From IMG/VR virus record IMGVR_UViG_3300045284_000169, positions 1 through 38,533 of that record: a stretch of 38,533 nt of DNA; one strand, given 5' to 3'. The DNA is from a virus. Under the pieces are notes generated by a model. That model saw only the letters and a list, made by a program, of their open reading frames with translations. It ran no database searches and was not told the origin of the DNA. Positions within the stretch are counted from its first letter, which is position 1, and the number at the start of each line of letters is the position of its first letter. Shown here piece by piece: positions 28,825 through 36,262 of this stretch. The position numbers were made by a program, and so were the translations under genes.

Positions 28825-28847
28825 TCGACGACGTTTGTCAGATCTAA
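28341..28847 (+). pseudogene. Distal frame-0 part of the methyltransferase
   Basis: Continues the catalytic frame after the TGA. Its end, RRVADGMAPWVDRLRLTGNG followed by VVPLAAAVAFLRLRDR, carries motif X (GNxVVP), which is part of the SAM pocket in C5 enzymes. With 27609-28331 it would make one full-length enzyme but for the single TGA. The stop TAA (28845-28847) is in boundary dyad 5. It is either a relic, a sequencing error at one base, or a stop suppressed in some transcripts. Confidence 0.45.
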
Positions 28848-28860
28848 CTGTCCTTAGAAA
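28841..28860. repeat. Boundary dyad 5
   Basis: GATCTAA-CTGTCC-TTAGAAA; the right arm matches TTAGA then diverges. It closes the accessory module, 33 bp from the convergent end of the leftward operon. No intrinsic terminator is visible between the two. Confidence 0.55.
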
Positions 28861-28892
28861 ACGTAAACCGACTAATAAAGGCATAACTGCCC

Positions 28893-29549
28893 TCAGGGTG
28901 AGTCGAACGGCAATTGCACGGGTACGTGCGGCTCTTCGACCGACGAGCGTTCAAGGAATGGCTCGCGCTCAGGCTCAAGCATCGGTGTCGGCGTCGCTGG
29001 TTCAGCGGGCTGAACTATGACGATGACCACCACCACCGGCTGAGGCGGGTCCGTAGCTGGCGGTACGGGGTCTGGTGGTAACGGCCGCTCCACCGCCACG
29101 TACTGCGTTGCGAGCACCTCTGGCGTGCCGCCACACCGCTCCGCTGGCGTCCAGACCTGGTCGCGGATACCCGGCACGTCAGGCACGGGTGGCGGCGCGG
29201 CCAGACACTCTGGCAAACGAGCGCGCTCCGGACCAGGCATGCGCGTCGGGCGAGTGGGTCGCTCCGGCAACGGTGGCAGCTCGAACTCTGGTCGCGGCGT
29301 TGGCGTCGCACGCGGAGCGGGCGTCTCGGTCGGGACAGGCGTCGGGCGAGGCGTTGCCGTCGGCTCGGTCGTGGGTGTCTCAGTCGGTTCGAGCGTTGGC
29401 TCGGGTGTTGGTGTCTCGGTCGGTTCGGGCGTGACTATCTCGGTTGGCGTGGCCGTTGGGCACTCACCACCCGCGATGCGTGGACTGGCGCACTCCTCCT
29501 GAGCCTGGACGCGCAGCAACAGCAGCAAGCCCAAGGCGATGCCAAGCAT
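28893..29549 (-). CDS. Secreted Thr/Pro-rich stalk protein
   Basis: A 218-residue protein with a signal peptide (MLGIALGLLLLLRVQAQ, cleavage after VQA or QAQ), then a Cys-containing start (EECASPRIAGGEC), a stalk of PTEP/TPEP/TPRP repeats (about 31-90), and a Pro/Glu-rich C-terminal part with cysteines at LPECL and AERCGG and a Val-rich VVVVIVIV stretch near 170. Such PT-rich stalks are common in exported Chloroflexota proteins. It is the last gene of the leftward operon, beyond the lysis-like genes, so it may alter the cell surface late in infection or in lysogeny. No enzymatic domain seen. Confidence 0.6.
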   Translation of the reverse strand: MLGIALGLLLLLRVQAQEECASPRIAGGECPTATPTEIVTPEPTETPTPEPTLEPTETPTTEPTATPRPTPVPTETPAPRATPTPRPEFELPPLPERPTRPTRMPGPERARLPECLAAPPPVPDVPGIRDQVWTPAERCGGTPEVLATQYVAVERPLPPDPVPPATDPPQPVVVVIVIVQPAEPATPTPMLEPEREPFLERSSVEEPHVPVQLPFDSP

Positions 29550-29684
29550 TCAGTCCTCGTGTTTCCTGCGCGAAATGGTCCACCGCCAGGTGACGAAGTT
29601 GACCACGATCGCGCCGAGCACACCCCCCAGGAACCCCGGCCCAAAGGTAGGGTTATCCCTGAAGAACGACAGCACCATTTCCAC
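29550..29684 (-). CDS. 44-residue membrane protein
   Basis: MEMVLSFFRDNPTFGPGFLG, then a transmembrane helix (GGVLGAIVVNFVTW) and a basic tail RWTISRRKHED. GTG 29684 directly follows the upstream TAA; ATG two codons later is equally possible. The TGA abuts the ATG of the stalk protein. Holin or holin-partner is possible from position. Confidence 0.65.
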   Translation of the reverse strand: MEMVLSFFRDNPTFGPGFLGGVLGAIVVNFVTWRWTISRRKHED

Positions 29685-29891
29685 TTAGCGGAACTCCTCG
29701 ACCAGCAACCGCTCGGCCATCTGGTGCGCAAACATCAGCCCGTCGAGGAAGCGTTGGTCCAGCAGTGCGCGGTGGGCGGGACACTTGCCGTTGCCGACCT
29801 CAGGATCGGCGCACGAGCAGTTCCGTTCGATGGCACCCAGCAGGGCGATCAACTGCGCGGGGTCGCCGTGGAACACCGCCGCCAGCACCAT
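29685..29891 (-). CDS. Unknown 68-residue protein
   Basis: A helical protein (MVLAAVFHGDPAQLIALLGA) with CSC, C37 and H40 spacing (NCSCADPEVGNGKCPAH), possibly one zinc, and LLDQRFLDGLMFAHQMAERL at the end. It lies among holin-like peptides. No family recognised. Confidence 0.6.
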   Translation of the reverse strand: MVLAAVFHGDPAQLIALLGAIERNCSCADPEVGNGKCPAHRALLDQRFLDGLMFAHQMAERLLVEEFR

Positions 29892-29900
29892 GCATACGCC

Positions 29901-29978
29901 TTAGACGACCCCGAGGATCTTGAGCAGGATGATGATCACCAACACGGTGATGATCAGTCCGCCCACGCCATACCCCAT
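29901..29978 (-). CDS. 25-residue transmembrane peptide
   Basis: MGYGVGGLIITVLVIIILLK plus ILGVV, essentially a single membrane helix. The ATG shares one base with the TAA of the 53-residue holin-like gene (TAATG), a strong sign of translation. It resembles very small membrane peptides annotated as DUF3309-type in bacteria, and may modulate the holin. Confidence 0.7.
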   Translation of the reverse strand: MGYGVGGLIITVLVIIILLKILGVV

Positions 29979-30139
29979 TACGTCAGACGGGCAACAGCTA
30001 GCGCGGCCAGCAAGCCGAACACCACCGTCGCCGACAGCGGCAACACGCCGACCAGGCCCAGGATGCACAGCAACAGAACCACAATTGCGATCAACGAGCC
30101 GATAGTCACCGGGTACGTTCCAAAGGTAGTGATCTGCAT
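29978..30139 (-). CDS. Two-helix holin-like protein
   Basis: A 53-residue protein with two transmembrane helices separated by a short turn (about 11-32 and 34-50): SLIAIVVLLLCILGLVGVLP and ATVVFGLLAALAVARL. The ATG 30139 has GGGAGG 7 nt upstream. It directly follows the cysteine peptidase gene, the place of a holin in an endolysin-holin cassette. Holins permeabilise the membrane and release the endolysin. Confidence 0.75.
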   Translation of the reverse strand: MQITTFGTYPVTIGSLIAIVVLLLCILGLVGVLPLSATVVFGLLAALAVARLT

Positions 30140-30151
30140 GTCATGCCTCCC

Positions 30152-30724
30152 TCACTGTTGACCCACGACCATACAAGCGTTCCAGCCGCCCCACGTATCC
30201 CACTCGTACGCGTCCAGCACCTGGCCGACGCCCTTCCAGTTTGGGCTGGGGTTCGCCAGGTTGAAGTTCGCACCATCGCTTCCGCGCAGGCCACTCCAGT
30301 GGTACCAGCGCGCGCCGCCGATCTGGCCAATGGCGCGCTCGGTCACGTACGCCAGCGTCCACCAGTCGGGGAACGCCAGCCGCTCCACGGCATAGCCATA
30401 CTCGTTGTAGACCCGCTCGAGGTCGATCCCCGACGCGTACGCCAGCCCGTAGTCAGGGCTGACCGCAGAGTAGCCGGCGATGCGCCGCAGCTCCTCGACG
30501 CCGGCCCACTCGTCCCACTTGCCGCCGCTCGGTGACTCGACGCCTAGCGCGTTCATCACCCAGGCCAGACTGGCGCACGAGCAGGTCCACGACGCTGCCT
30601 GATAGACCGTTGGCTCGTTGCGATCGAACTGAAGCTCGGTCGGTTCGTCAGGCCGCGGTACAGGCCACGGCTTGGGATACCACTCCTTCGGCGGCGAGTA
30701 GAGCGCGGCAACGTTTGCACTCAC
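30152..30724 (-). CDS. C39-like cysteine peptidase, probable endolysin
   Basis: A 190-residue protein with a papain-like arrangement: ASWTCSCASLAWVMNALG (C48 or C50 at the head of a helix), ARWYHWSGLRGSDGANF (H142) and NLANPSPNWKGVGQVL (N158, the third polar residue). The pattern fits C39-like/amidase-type peptidases in phage and bacterial wall hydrolases. No signal peptide, so it would need the holin encoded next. GTG 30724 overlaps the upstream TGA. Alternative: a tail-associated hydrolase. Confidence 0.7.
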   Translation of the reverse strand: MSANVAALYSPPKEWYPKPWPVPRPDEPTELQFDRNEPTVYQAASWTCSCASLAWVMNALGVESPSGGKWDEWAGVEELRRIAGYSAVSPDYGLAYASGIDLERVYNEYGYAVERLAFPDWWTLAYVTERAIGQIGGARWYHWSGLRGSDGANFNLANPSPNWKGVGQVLDAYEWDTWGGWNACMVVGQQ

Positions 30725-30945
30725 ACCAGGCGCGCCCCGTCGACCGGGTTCCAGGCAATACAGGCGCCGCTCGAGAAAATCTGCTGGACCTCAGTATCGG
30801 ACACGGCAATTTCCGCCGATAGCGGCACGCCCAGGTACTGACCTTCGTCGCGGTATCCACGCCATAACTGATAGATGGCGGCCGCAGGATTGAGCACCAG
30901 ATCAGGAACAACGGACGACCACAGAACGTGGTCAATTTGACTCAT
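30721..30945 (-). CDS. Unknown 74-residue protein
   Basis: MSQIDHVLWSSVVPDLVLNP, then AAAIYQLWRGYRDEGQYLGV and EIAVSDTEVQQIFSSGACIA. Acidic and soluble with a Trp/Tyr-rich centre. ATG overlaps the upstream stop (ATGA); its TGA overlaps the peptidase start (GTGA). No family recognised. Likely minor tail or lysis-adjacent protein. Confidence 0.6.
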   Translation of the reverse strand: MSQIDHVLWSSVVPDLVLNPAAAIYQLWRGYRDEGQYLGVPLSAEIAVSDTEVQQIFSSGACIAWNPVDGARLV

Positions 30946-31343
30946 CCAGTCGCCCTCGCCTCCATAGCCGCCATCGCGGCCTCATCCAAAACCCAGCGCT
31001 CGAGGCCGTCCATGGCGATAACACGCTCCTTGACGATCTGCGCCGCATCGTTCAGACCCGCTGGTGCCGCGCGGCCTTGGACGCCGGCCGTCATCTCCTG
31101 GTGTTCTTTCAGGACGAACATCTGCTGCACTTCGAGCGGGGCCGCGCCGCCACCAACCGGGTGCGTCGAGGTCGCGCCGCAACCGTCAGGGCACTGCAAG
31201 ACGATGAAGTTGTGGTCGTCCTCGCCCGCAATGTTCTTCGACCAGAGCACCTCGGCGGCGGGGATGGTGCCGCTGTGGCCACCTTCATCGAACACAACGT
31301 CAATCGAGCCGTCTGCATTGAAAACAACCGGTCGGATACTCAT
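30942..31343 (-). CDS. Unknown 133-residue protein after tail fibre
   Basis: The N-terminal half is beta-rich (SIRPVVFNADGSIDVVFDEG, HNFIVLQCPDGCGATSTHPV, with CxxxC and His as a possible zinc site), and the C-terminal half is helical (LNDAAQIVKERVIAMDGLER, EAAMAAMEARATG). ATG overlaps the fibre stop (ATGA). A fibre chaperone or minor tail protein is plausible from position. Confidence 0.6.
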   Translation of the reverse strand: MSIRPVVFNADGSIDVVFDEGGHSGTIPAAEVLWSKNIAGEDDHNFIVLQCPDGCGATSTHPVGGGAAPLEVQQMFVLKEHQEMTAGVQGRAAPAGLNDAAQIVKERVIAMDGLERWVLDEAAMAAMEARATG

Positions 31344-32521
31344 GGGTTGAACTCAACCTTTACTGCTCCTGCCGCACCGGTAAGAGTCATTCCGGCTCCA
31401 TTCGTAAGGCCAGACGCGATGCTAGGCGCGAGCAGTACCGTGCCCGTGCCGGGGAAGAAGGAACTGATCGCCGTACAGGCGACAGGAGACCCGAGCACGC
31501 GCATCGAATAAGTCGCCGGTGCATTGAGCGTGATCGTCGGCGTCCCACCCTTCAGGGCAAGGTATTTGTAGGGAGTATCCGCTCCAGTTGCGCTGACAGC
31601 GTAACCAGACCCCAGGACGGTGTCAGCCGACGACTCGTAATACCGGAGGCAGCGCGCGAGGTCGTCGGCCGGGTGCAGCGGCGCGTAGTCGGCCGCCACA
31701 CTGCCCACCACCAGCATGGCGTTGTCGATGTACGCCGTGCAGGTCTGGTCGAACTGAAAAGCGGGCGCAAGTGCTGTTGCATTGGTGGCTACCGCATAGG
31801 TGATCGTCAGCGTTTCATAAGTACCACTGCCCGAGTGGTAGGCACCGTTTTGCGGACCGCCTATCCCGTCGCCATTCCGCAGTCGCACCGCATTGGCCGT
31901 ACTGGTTTTCACCCGCGCCGAGAACGTGACCGTCTTCCCTCTCAGAGAAATGGCGAGATCATTGCTGGTCCCCTCTGGCTGGCTAATGAGAGTCGCCCCA
32001 ACAGCGCGTACGTACGTTGCTACCGCGCAATACTGGCTCGCCACGTCAACGTTGGCCGTGTCCCGGCTCAGACTCAACGTATCAGCGCCAGCGACAGCAA
32101 GAGCCCAGCGGTCAGCCGTCCAGGCGCCGTTCAACGTAAACGGGCCAACTCCGCGCTGCCAGACTTCGAACCCGCCGTTCGTCAGCAGGTTGGCACGCGC
32201 GGTATCGGTGGCGAGCTTGGCGTTGGTGACCGACGCATTGGCCAGGTCGGCCGTGGCGATGGTCCCGTCGACGATCTTGCTCGAGTCGACCGAGTCGGCC
32301 GCGAGTTTTCCCAATGTGACCGAGCCATTGGTCAGCGCACTGCCAGGGATCGTGGCCGCCCCAGGTGCCACACTGAGCCCCTTGCCCGCGCCATCGTGGA
32401 CATGCGTCGACACCGCCGCGGCGAGTGCTTGCACGTCCTCTTTTTTGAACAGGTCGGTGCTCGCGGTCGCCCGACTAAAGGTCGGCGAGCTGAAGTTTGG
32501 GTCGATCTCGATACGCGCCAT
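31340..32521 (-). CDS. Tail fibre / receptor-binding protein
   Basis: A 393-residue protein. Residues 1-50 bind the virion side by analogy. Residues 60-105 contain tandem short repeats ALTNGSVTLGKLAADSVDSS, KIVDGTIATADLANASVTNA, KLATDT, the trimeric stalk repeat common in phage fibres. From 110 a jelly-roll carbohydrate-binding module follows: ANLLTNGGFEVWQRGVGPFT and WTADRWALAVAGADTLSLSR, AYIDNAMLVVGSVAADYAPL, ARCLRYYESSADTVLGSG. It probably recognises surface glycans of the host. No lyase motif seen. Confidence 0.8.
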   Translation of the reverse strand: MARIEIDPNFSSPTFSRATASTDLFKKEDVQALAAAVSTHVHDGAGKGLSVAPGAATIPGSALTNGSVTLGKLAADSVDSSKIVDGTIATADLANASVTNAKLATDTARANLLTNGGFEVWQRGVGPFTLNGAWTADRWALAVAGADTLSLSRDTANVDVASQYCAVATYVRAVGATLISQPEGTSNDLAISLRGKTVTFSARVKTSTANAVRLRNGDGIGGPQNGAYHSGSGTYETLTITYAVATNATALAPAFQFDQTCTAYIDNAMLVVGSVAADYAPLHPADDLARCLRYYESSADTVLGSGYAVSATGADTPYKYLALKGGTPTITLNAPATYSMRVLGSPVACTAISSFFPGTGTVLLAPSIASGLTNGAGMTLTGAAGAVKVEFNP

Positions 32522-32538
32522 AACGCCTTACCTCCCTG

Positions 32539-34464
32539 TCACACCGGTACCGTGGACCATTCCACAGCTTTCACGACTAAACTTCCTCGCCACTGGCGTC
32601 CGACCTCGTCGAAGCTCTGCGCGACGGAGTAATCCGTGAACGAGAGCTCGCGCACCGTCTCGTCGGGCAGCGTGCAGGTCACCGCACCAGGCGTATCGAC
32701 CGCCTCCTCGACCACGCGCTGAATCTGGCGCCGGCCGATCCTGAGCGGCACGCCGTCGCGCCGTACCAGCCCATCGGCACACAGAATCGTCAGCTCAACC
32801 TGCATGTAGCGCTTCGGCCGCAGCGCGTGCCCGATCGTGAACGCCGACACCAGCGGCGATGCCGTGTTCGCCGTATTCGTCAGGTGGACCCTGAATGCAG
32901 CCAGGACAGCGGTGGTGGTGGTCGGGAACGGAGCCGTCTCGTACGTCGTGGTATCGAACACGTTGCCGAGCGCTGTCCAGCTCACCTGAGTAGGGTCGGT
33001 CCTGTACTCGACGGTGACGTAGTTGGTCGCGTTCAGGACCTCGCCCGTGACCACGACGTGGCGCAAGCTCTTGAGCGACGCGTGGTAGCCGCCGTGCCAC
33101 AGCGGCAGGTCGACCCAGGAGTCGCCAACGTGGAAGCGGTACTGCGCGCAGGCCGCGGGATTCGGCACGCACGGGTTGACCATCCACCCAACCGAGCCAT
33201 CGGAGAATCCCAGGTACGTGCGCGTGTGGCCTGTTGGCGCCGCCACCGTTGACACGTACAGGGACTGGATCGCGCGCGAAACAAACGGGTCGCTGAGTGA
33301 ACCGTGCCAGGCGTCGATGTGCTTCGGCGTCGTGTCGTCCTGGCCCTGTCCCTGCGACACCCAGCCACCGAACTTCATCAGGTAGCCCGTCAGCGTGTCG
33401 GGGTTGAACAATGCCGCGTAGGCAAACATCGTCCCGACCGCGGCGAACGCCGTGACCCTGCCGCGCACCGGCGAGTCGTTGTTGACGAGCTTTTCCGGGC
33501 CGACATCGTTGCCCGTCAGCGCCGCGTCGATCTGCAGCAGGTTGCGACCGTAGCTCGCGTACAGGTTGTTTTCGAACTGGCCCCACGCCTTGCCGTTGTT
33601 CGCCTCGGGCGCAAATTTCAGGAATGGAAAGAGCTGGTGGTCATCGCCGGCCTGGTCCAACGTATACAACCCGTCCGTTTTGGCGATGAGCAGGGTGCCG
33701 GCCGCGGTGACCATGAGCGAGGTGATCACCGAGCTCTTGTCCCCCGCGCGGAAGATGAGCGAGGTGTAGTTGGCCTCGACGGTCGGGTTCGCGTTCGTAT
33801 CGCACTTGCGGAGACGATTCGTATCGTCTGCCCACCAGAACTCGCGACCGATCGTGGCGAACGCGAGCGCTGCAAACGTCGCCATCGCCGTCCACACGGT
33901 GCCGTTGCTCGAATACTGCGCGACCCCGCTCGAGAGCGCCGCGAACGCCCGCTGCACGCCGTCGAAATTGGACGTAAACACGGTGACGTTCAGCACCGCG
34001 ACGCCCGCGCCAAAATCCTTGGCCACGGTCCAGGACGTATCGTTCACCCGCTGCAGGATGTAGCGGCCCTGCGCGCAGTACACCGTGCTGCCTAACTCGA
34101 AGAAGGTCCGCACGCCCGTCGTCGCGTCGACCGTAGCCGGCGTAAACAGGTTGATCTGTGGCCCCTTGCACCACGGCCACACACTCAGGTCCACGCTCTG
34201 CGCGGACGCGTAGCGAAAATCCTGCCACTTCTCCTGGATGCGCTGGCCATAGCCCAGCACGAGCGACTCGTACGGCTCCCCGCGCTCGTTGATCGGCGAG
34301 ATGCCGCCGTAGCTGAAGTCGGGCGGCGCCACCTGGGCGATGTCCTGGGTCTTGCTCGACGCTAACAGCGGCTTGTTCGGACCAGGCGCACCGAGCAACA
34401 GGCCTGTCGTGCCGATTTTCACGTGGTACGGGTACGGACTGGACCTTGCCGAAAAGACGCCCAT
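32539..34464 (-). CDS. Large beta-rich tail protein
   Basis: A 641-residue protein, ATG 34464 sharing one base with the upstream TAA (TAATG). Beta-strand repeats such as TVYCAQGRYILQRVNDTSWT, GREFWWADDTNRLRKCDTNA, GTLLIAKTDGLYTLDQAGDD and YLGFSDGSVGWMVNPCVPNP suggest a beta-propeller-like domain over about 60-470, followed by a beta-sandwich (RTDPTQVSWTALGNVFDTTT) and a C-terminal domain with DETVRELSFTDYSVAQSFDE. It may be the tail hub or nozzle that carries the fibre encoded next. Family not recognised with certainty. Confidence 0.65.
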   Translation of the reverse strand: MGVFSARSSPYPYHVKIGTTGLLLGAPGPNKPLLASSKTQDIAQVAPPDFSYGGISPINERGEPYESLVLGYGQRIQEKWQDFRYASAQSVDLSVWPWCKGPQINLFTPATVDATTGVRTFFELGSTVYCAQGRYILQRVNDTSWTVAKDFGAGVAVLNVTVFTSNFDGVQRAFAALSSGVAQYSSNGTVWTAMATFAALAFATIGREFWWADDTNRLRKCDTNANPTVEANYTSLIFRAGDKSSVITSLMVTAAGTLLIAKTDGLYTLDQAGDDHQLFPFLKFAPEANNGKAWGQFENNLYASYGRNLLQIDAALTGNDVGPEKLVNNDSPVRGRVTAFAAVGTMFAYAALFNPDTLTGYLMKFGGWVSQGQGQDDTTPKHIDAWHGSLSDPFVSRAIQSLYVSTVAAPTGHTRTYLGFSDGSVGWMVNPCVPNPAACAQYRFHVGDSWVDLPLWHGGYHASLKSLRHVVVTGEVLNATNYVTVEYRTDPTQVSWTALGNVFDTTTYETAPFPTTTTAVLAAFRVHLTNTANTASPLVSAFTIGHALRPKRYMQVELTILCADGLVRRDGVPLRIGRRQIQRVVEEAVDTPGAVTCTLPDETVRELSFTDYSVAQSFDEVGRQWRGSLVVKAVEWSTVPV

Positions 34465-35480
34465 TAGTGGAACACCGGACCGAAGGTCCGGGCGCGGCGC
34501 AGGGTGAGCTGCGGCGCCACCGCGGTGAAGTGCTGCCGACTCCGATCGGAAAACCACGCCGCGGCCGCGGCCTGGTCGCGCACCAGACGCGCATTGGCGA
34601 GTGGGTCGAGGATATGGCCGAACCTGCGCCAGCCCACCGTCAGCGCGCTCGACGCCAGCCAGTCGCGCTCGATAGGCGCCTCGTCCGTCTCGAGCGCCAG
34701 CCCGACCTGGTCGCCGTACACCCCGCCAGACGCGCGGCAGTGGTCGTACGCACGCTTGTAGCAGCGCAGGTACAGCAGGTCGCCCTCAGCGAACGTCCTC
34801 GAGCCCGTATTGAAGTAAAAGTCGCCGCCGTCGCGATCGACCTCGCCATAGACGATGCGCTCGAAGGGATCGACCTGATTGCGGTCCTCGCCCGCGGCCA
34901 GCAGCCCAGCCTGTCGGATGTGGTTCGGGTCCTGCAGCCACGGCGCCACGACCTCGAGCGAATGGCGCGACGCCTCGGGTGTCGGGACGCACGCCACCTC
35001 AACGACCATCCAGCACTGCTTGAGCCCGTCGTTCACGAGCTGGTGCAGGGTTGGCACGTCGAACGGGCCCAGGATCTCGAACCGCTCGCCAATACCCGTC
35101 AGGCCCAGGTTCTCGAGGTCCTCGTACAGCATGAGCTCCAGCTCGCCGTACGTGAACGCCTCAAGGAACCCGTAGGTCGAGCCGCCCAGCGGCGCGAGCG
35201 GCGGACGTGTCCAGGGCAGATCGGGTGTGATCGTGCCCGTGGCGGGGTCGTAACTCTGGACGTAGCGGTGACGGTCGTGCAGGTCGGTCGCCTGCGGACG
35301 GTAGAGCGGTCGCTCGACGAGCAGGTCGAACTGCGGGATGCCCGACTTGATCGGGTACACGCTGCACACGATCTTGTTGACATCGCTGCCGCTGGTCGCG
35401 CGCACGTCGTACGTTTCGGGGCCGATGAACGGGCCCGATTCAACCGCAACCGACCAGCGATACTGGGCTAGAGTCGCCAC
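34464..35480 (-). CDS. Putative head-tail or tail adaptor protein
   Basis: A 338-residue protein from GTG 35480 (shares a base with the upstream TAG). It contains YRWSVAVESGPFIGPETYDV, DVNKIVCSVYPIKSGIPQFD, FTYGELELMLYEDLENLGLT, TLHQLVNDGLKQCWMVVEVA and LLYLRCYKRAYDHCRASGGV. Length, position and the pattern of an N-terminal beta part and helical middle resemble tail-tubular or gatekeeper proteins of short-tailed phages. That is an inference from context. Confidence 0.55.
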   Translation of the reverse strand: MATLAQYRWSVAVESGPFIGPETYDVRATSGSDVNKIVCSVYPIKSGIPQFDLLVERPLYRPQATDLHDRHRYVQSYDPATGTITPDLPWTRPPLAPLGGSTYGFLEAFTYGELELMLYEDLENLGLTGIGERFEILGPFDVPTLHQLVNDGLKQCWMVVEVACVPTPEASRHSLEVVAPWLQDPNHIRQAGLLAAGEDRNQVDPFERIVYGEVDRDGGDFYFNTGSRTFAEGDLLYLRCYKRAYDHCRASGGVYGDQVGLALETDEAPIERDWLASSALTVGWRRFGHILDPLANARLVRDQAAAAAWFSDRSRQHFTAVAPQLTLRRARTFGPVFH

Positions 35481-35623
35481 TAGCGCGGCCCCCGTTCAAA
35501 GGCTGGTGCGACGGCCGCAGCGGACGGTTGCAGCGACGGACTCACAACCAGCGGCCCAGGTGTCAACGATTCAGCCGGCGGCGAGTCGCTCGGTGTCAGG
35601 ACCGGCGCGACGCTAGCCGCCAT
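35480..35623 (-). CDS. Short Pro/Ser-rich protein
   Basis: A 47-residue low-complexity protein, MAASVAPVLTPSDSPPAESL and on, ending FERGPR. ATG 35623 overlaps the last codons of the 73-residue gene, and the TAG overlaps the GTG of the next gene by one base. The junctions are the main evidence; the peptide itself is probably disordered and may be a linker or decoration component. Confidence 0.55.
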   Translation of the reverse strand: MAASVAPVLTPSDSPPAESLTPGPLVVSPSLQPSAAAVAPAFERGPR

Positions 35624-35834
35624 ACGTCAGGTCCTCGATCGAATTGGGCACGCTCGCTGGCATGGCCGCCTCGAGTGCCGCTACCCGCGCGAGCAGCGTC
35701 TGCCAGTCGTCGGGCAATACCAGCGTCACCAGTGTGCCGTTCGCGAGCTTGCAACTCACTCGCATGCGCCCCGTGTGCGCCACGTACCCGTTCGTCTTTC
35801 GGCTATCCGCAGCAACGGACGAATCGACCAGCAT
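35613..35834 (-). CDS. 73-residue minor structural protein, unknown
   Basis: The first part is beta (SRKTNGYVAHTGRMRVSCKL, ANGTLVTLVLPDDW) and the end is a short coiled coil (WQTLLARVAALEAAMPASVP). This small strand-plus-helix layout is seen in virion decoration or fibre-joint proteins. ATG 35834 shares a base with the upstream TGA. No family recognised. Confidence 0.6.
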   Translation of the reverse strand: MLVDSSVAADSRKTNGYVAHTGRMRVSCKLANGTLVTLVLPDDWQTLLARVAALEAAMPASVPNSIEDLTYGG

Positions 35835-36262
35835 CAGGCGTCCACCACCCGCGCGCCGCGGCGTTTGATGACGATCGACGCGTGCACCCCACCGTGCGAT
35901 TCGGCGCGGTCGCGCTCGAGTACCGCATCCTCGATCATGCGGTACGCGCGGATGTAGTCGCCTTCCGACTTCAGCCCGAGCTCGCGCATGCCGTCCACTT
36001 GCGGTAGCGCGAGCCAGCGCGCGGCGTCGACCACGTCGGGCGTACGCGCGTCGGTCAGCGGCTCGTCGTCCAGGCAGTAGCCGTCGCGCTGAACGTGGCG
36101 CACGTAGGCGTGTGGCAGCAGGCCCATCACGAACTCCACCTCGCCCTGCGACTGGCAGAAACGGCGTGTGCCATCGCTGAGCAGGACGCGGTAGTAGCCC
36201 GAGCCGAACCTGCACCCATCACGGTGTTCGGTGCGCGGCGGCGAAACGACAACCAGGGTCAC
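35834..36262 (-). CDS. Unknown 142-residue protein, head-tail region
   Basis: The start is MTLVVVSPPRTEHRDGCRFG with a beta-rich first part (SGYYRVLLSDGTRRFCQSQG), then EVEFVMGLLPHAYVRHVQRD and a helical part (AARWLALPQVDGMRELGLKS). GTG 36262 overlaps the TGA of the 34-residue gene (GTGA). Possibly a connector or head-completion protein from location only. Confidence 0.6.
   Translation of the reverse strand: MTLVVVSPPRTEHRDGCRFGSGYYRVLLSDGTRRFCQSQGEVEFVMGLLPHAYVRHVQRDGYCLDDEPLTDARTPDVVDAARWLALPQVDGMRELGLKSEGDYIRAYRMIEDAVLERDRAESHGGVHASIVIKRRGARVVDA

Noticed and set aside
25632-28860. Boundary dyads as classical integron attC sites or a CRISPR array
   Set aside because: They lack the paired RYYYAAC/GTTRRRY cores with long imperfect arms, no integron tyrosine recombinase is present, and the spacing is gene-sized rather than spacer-sized.
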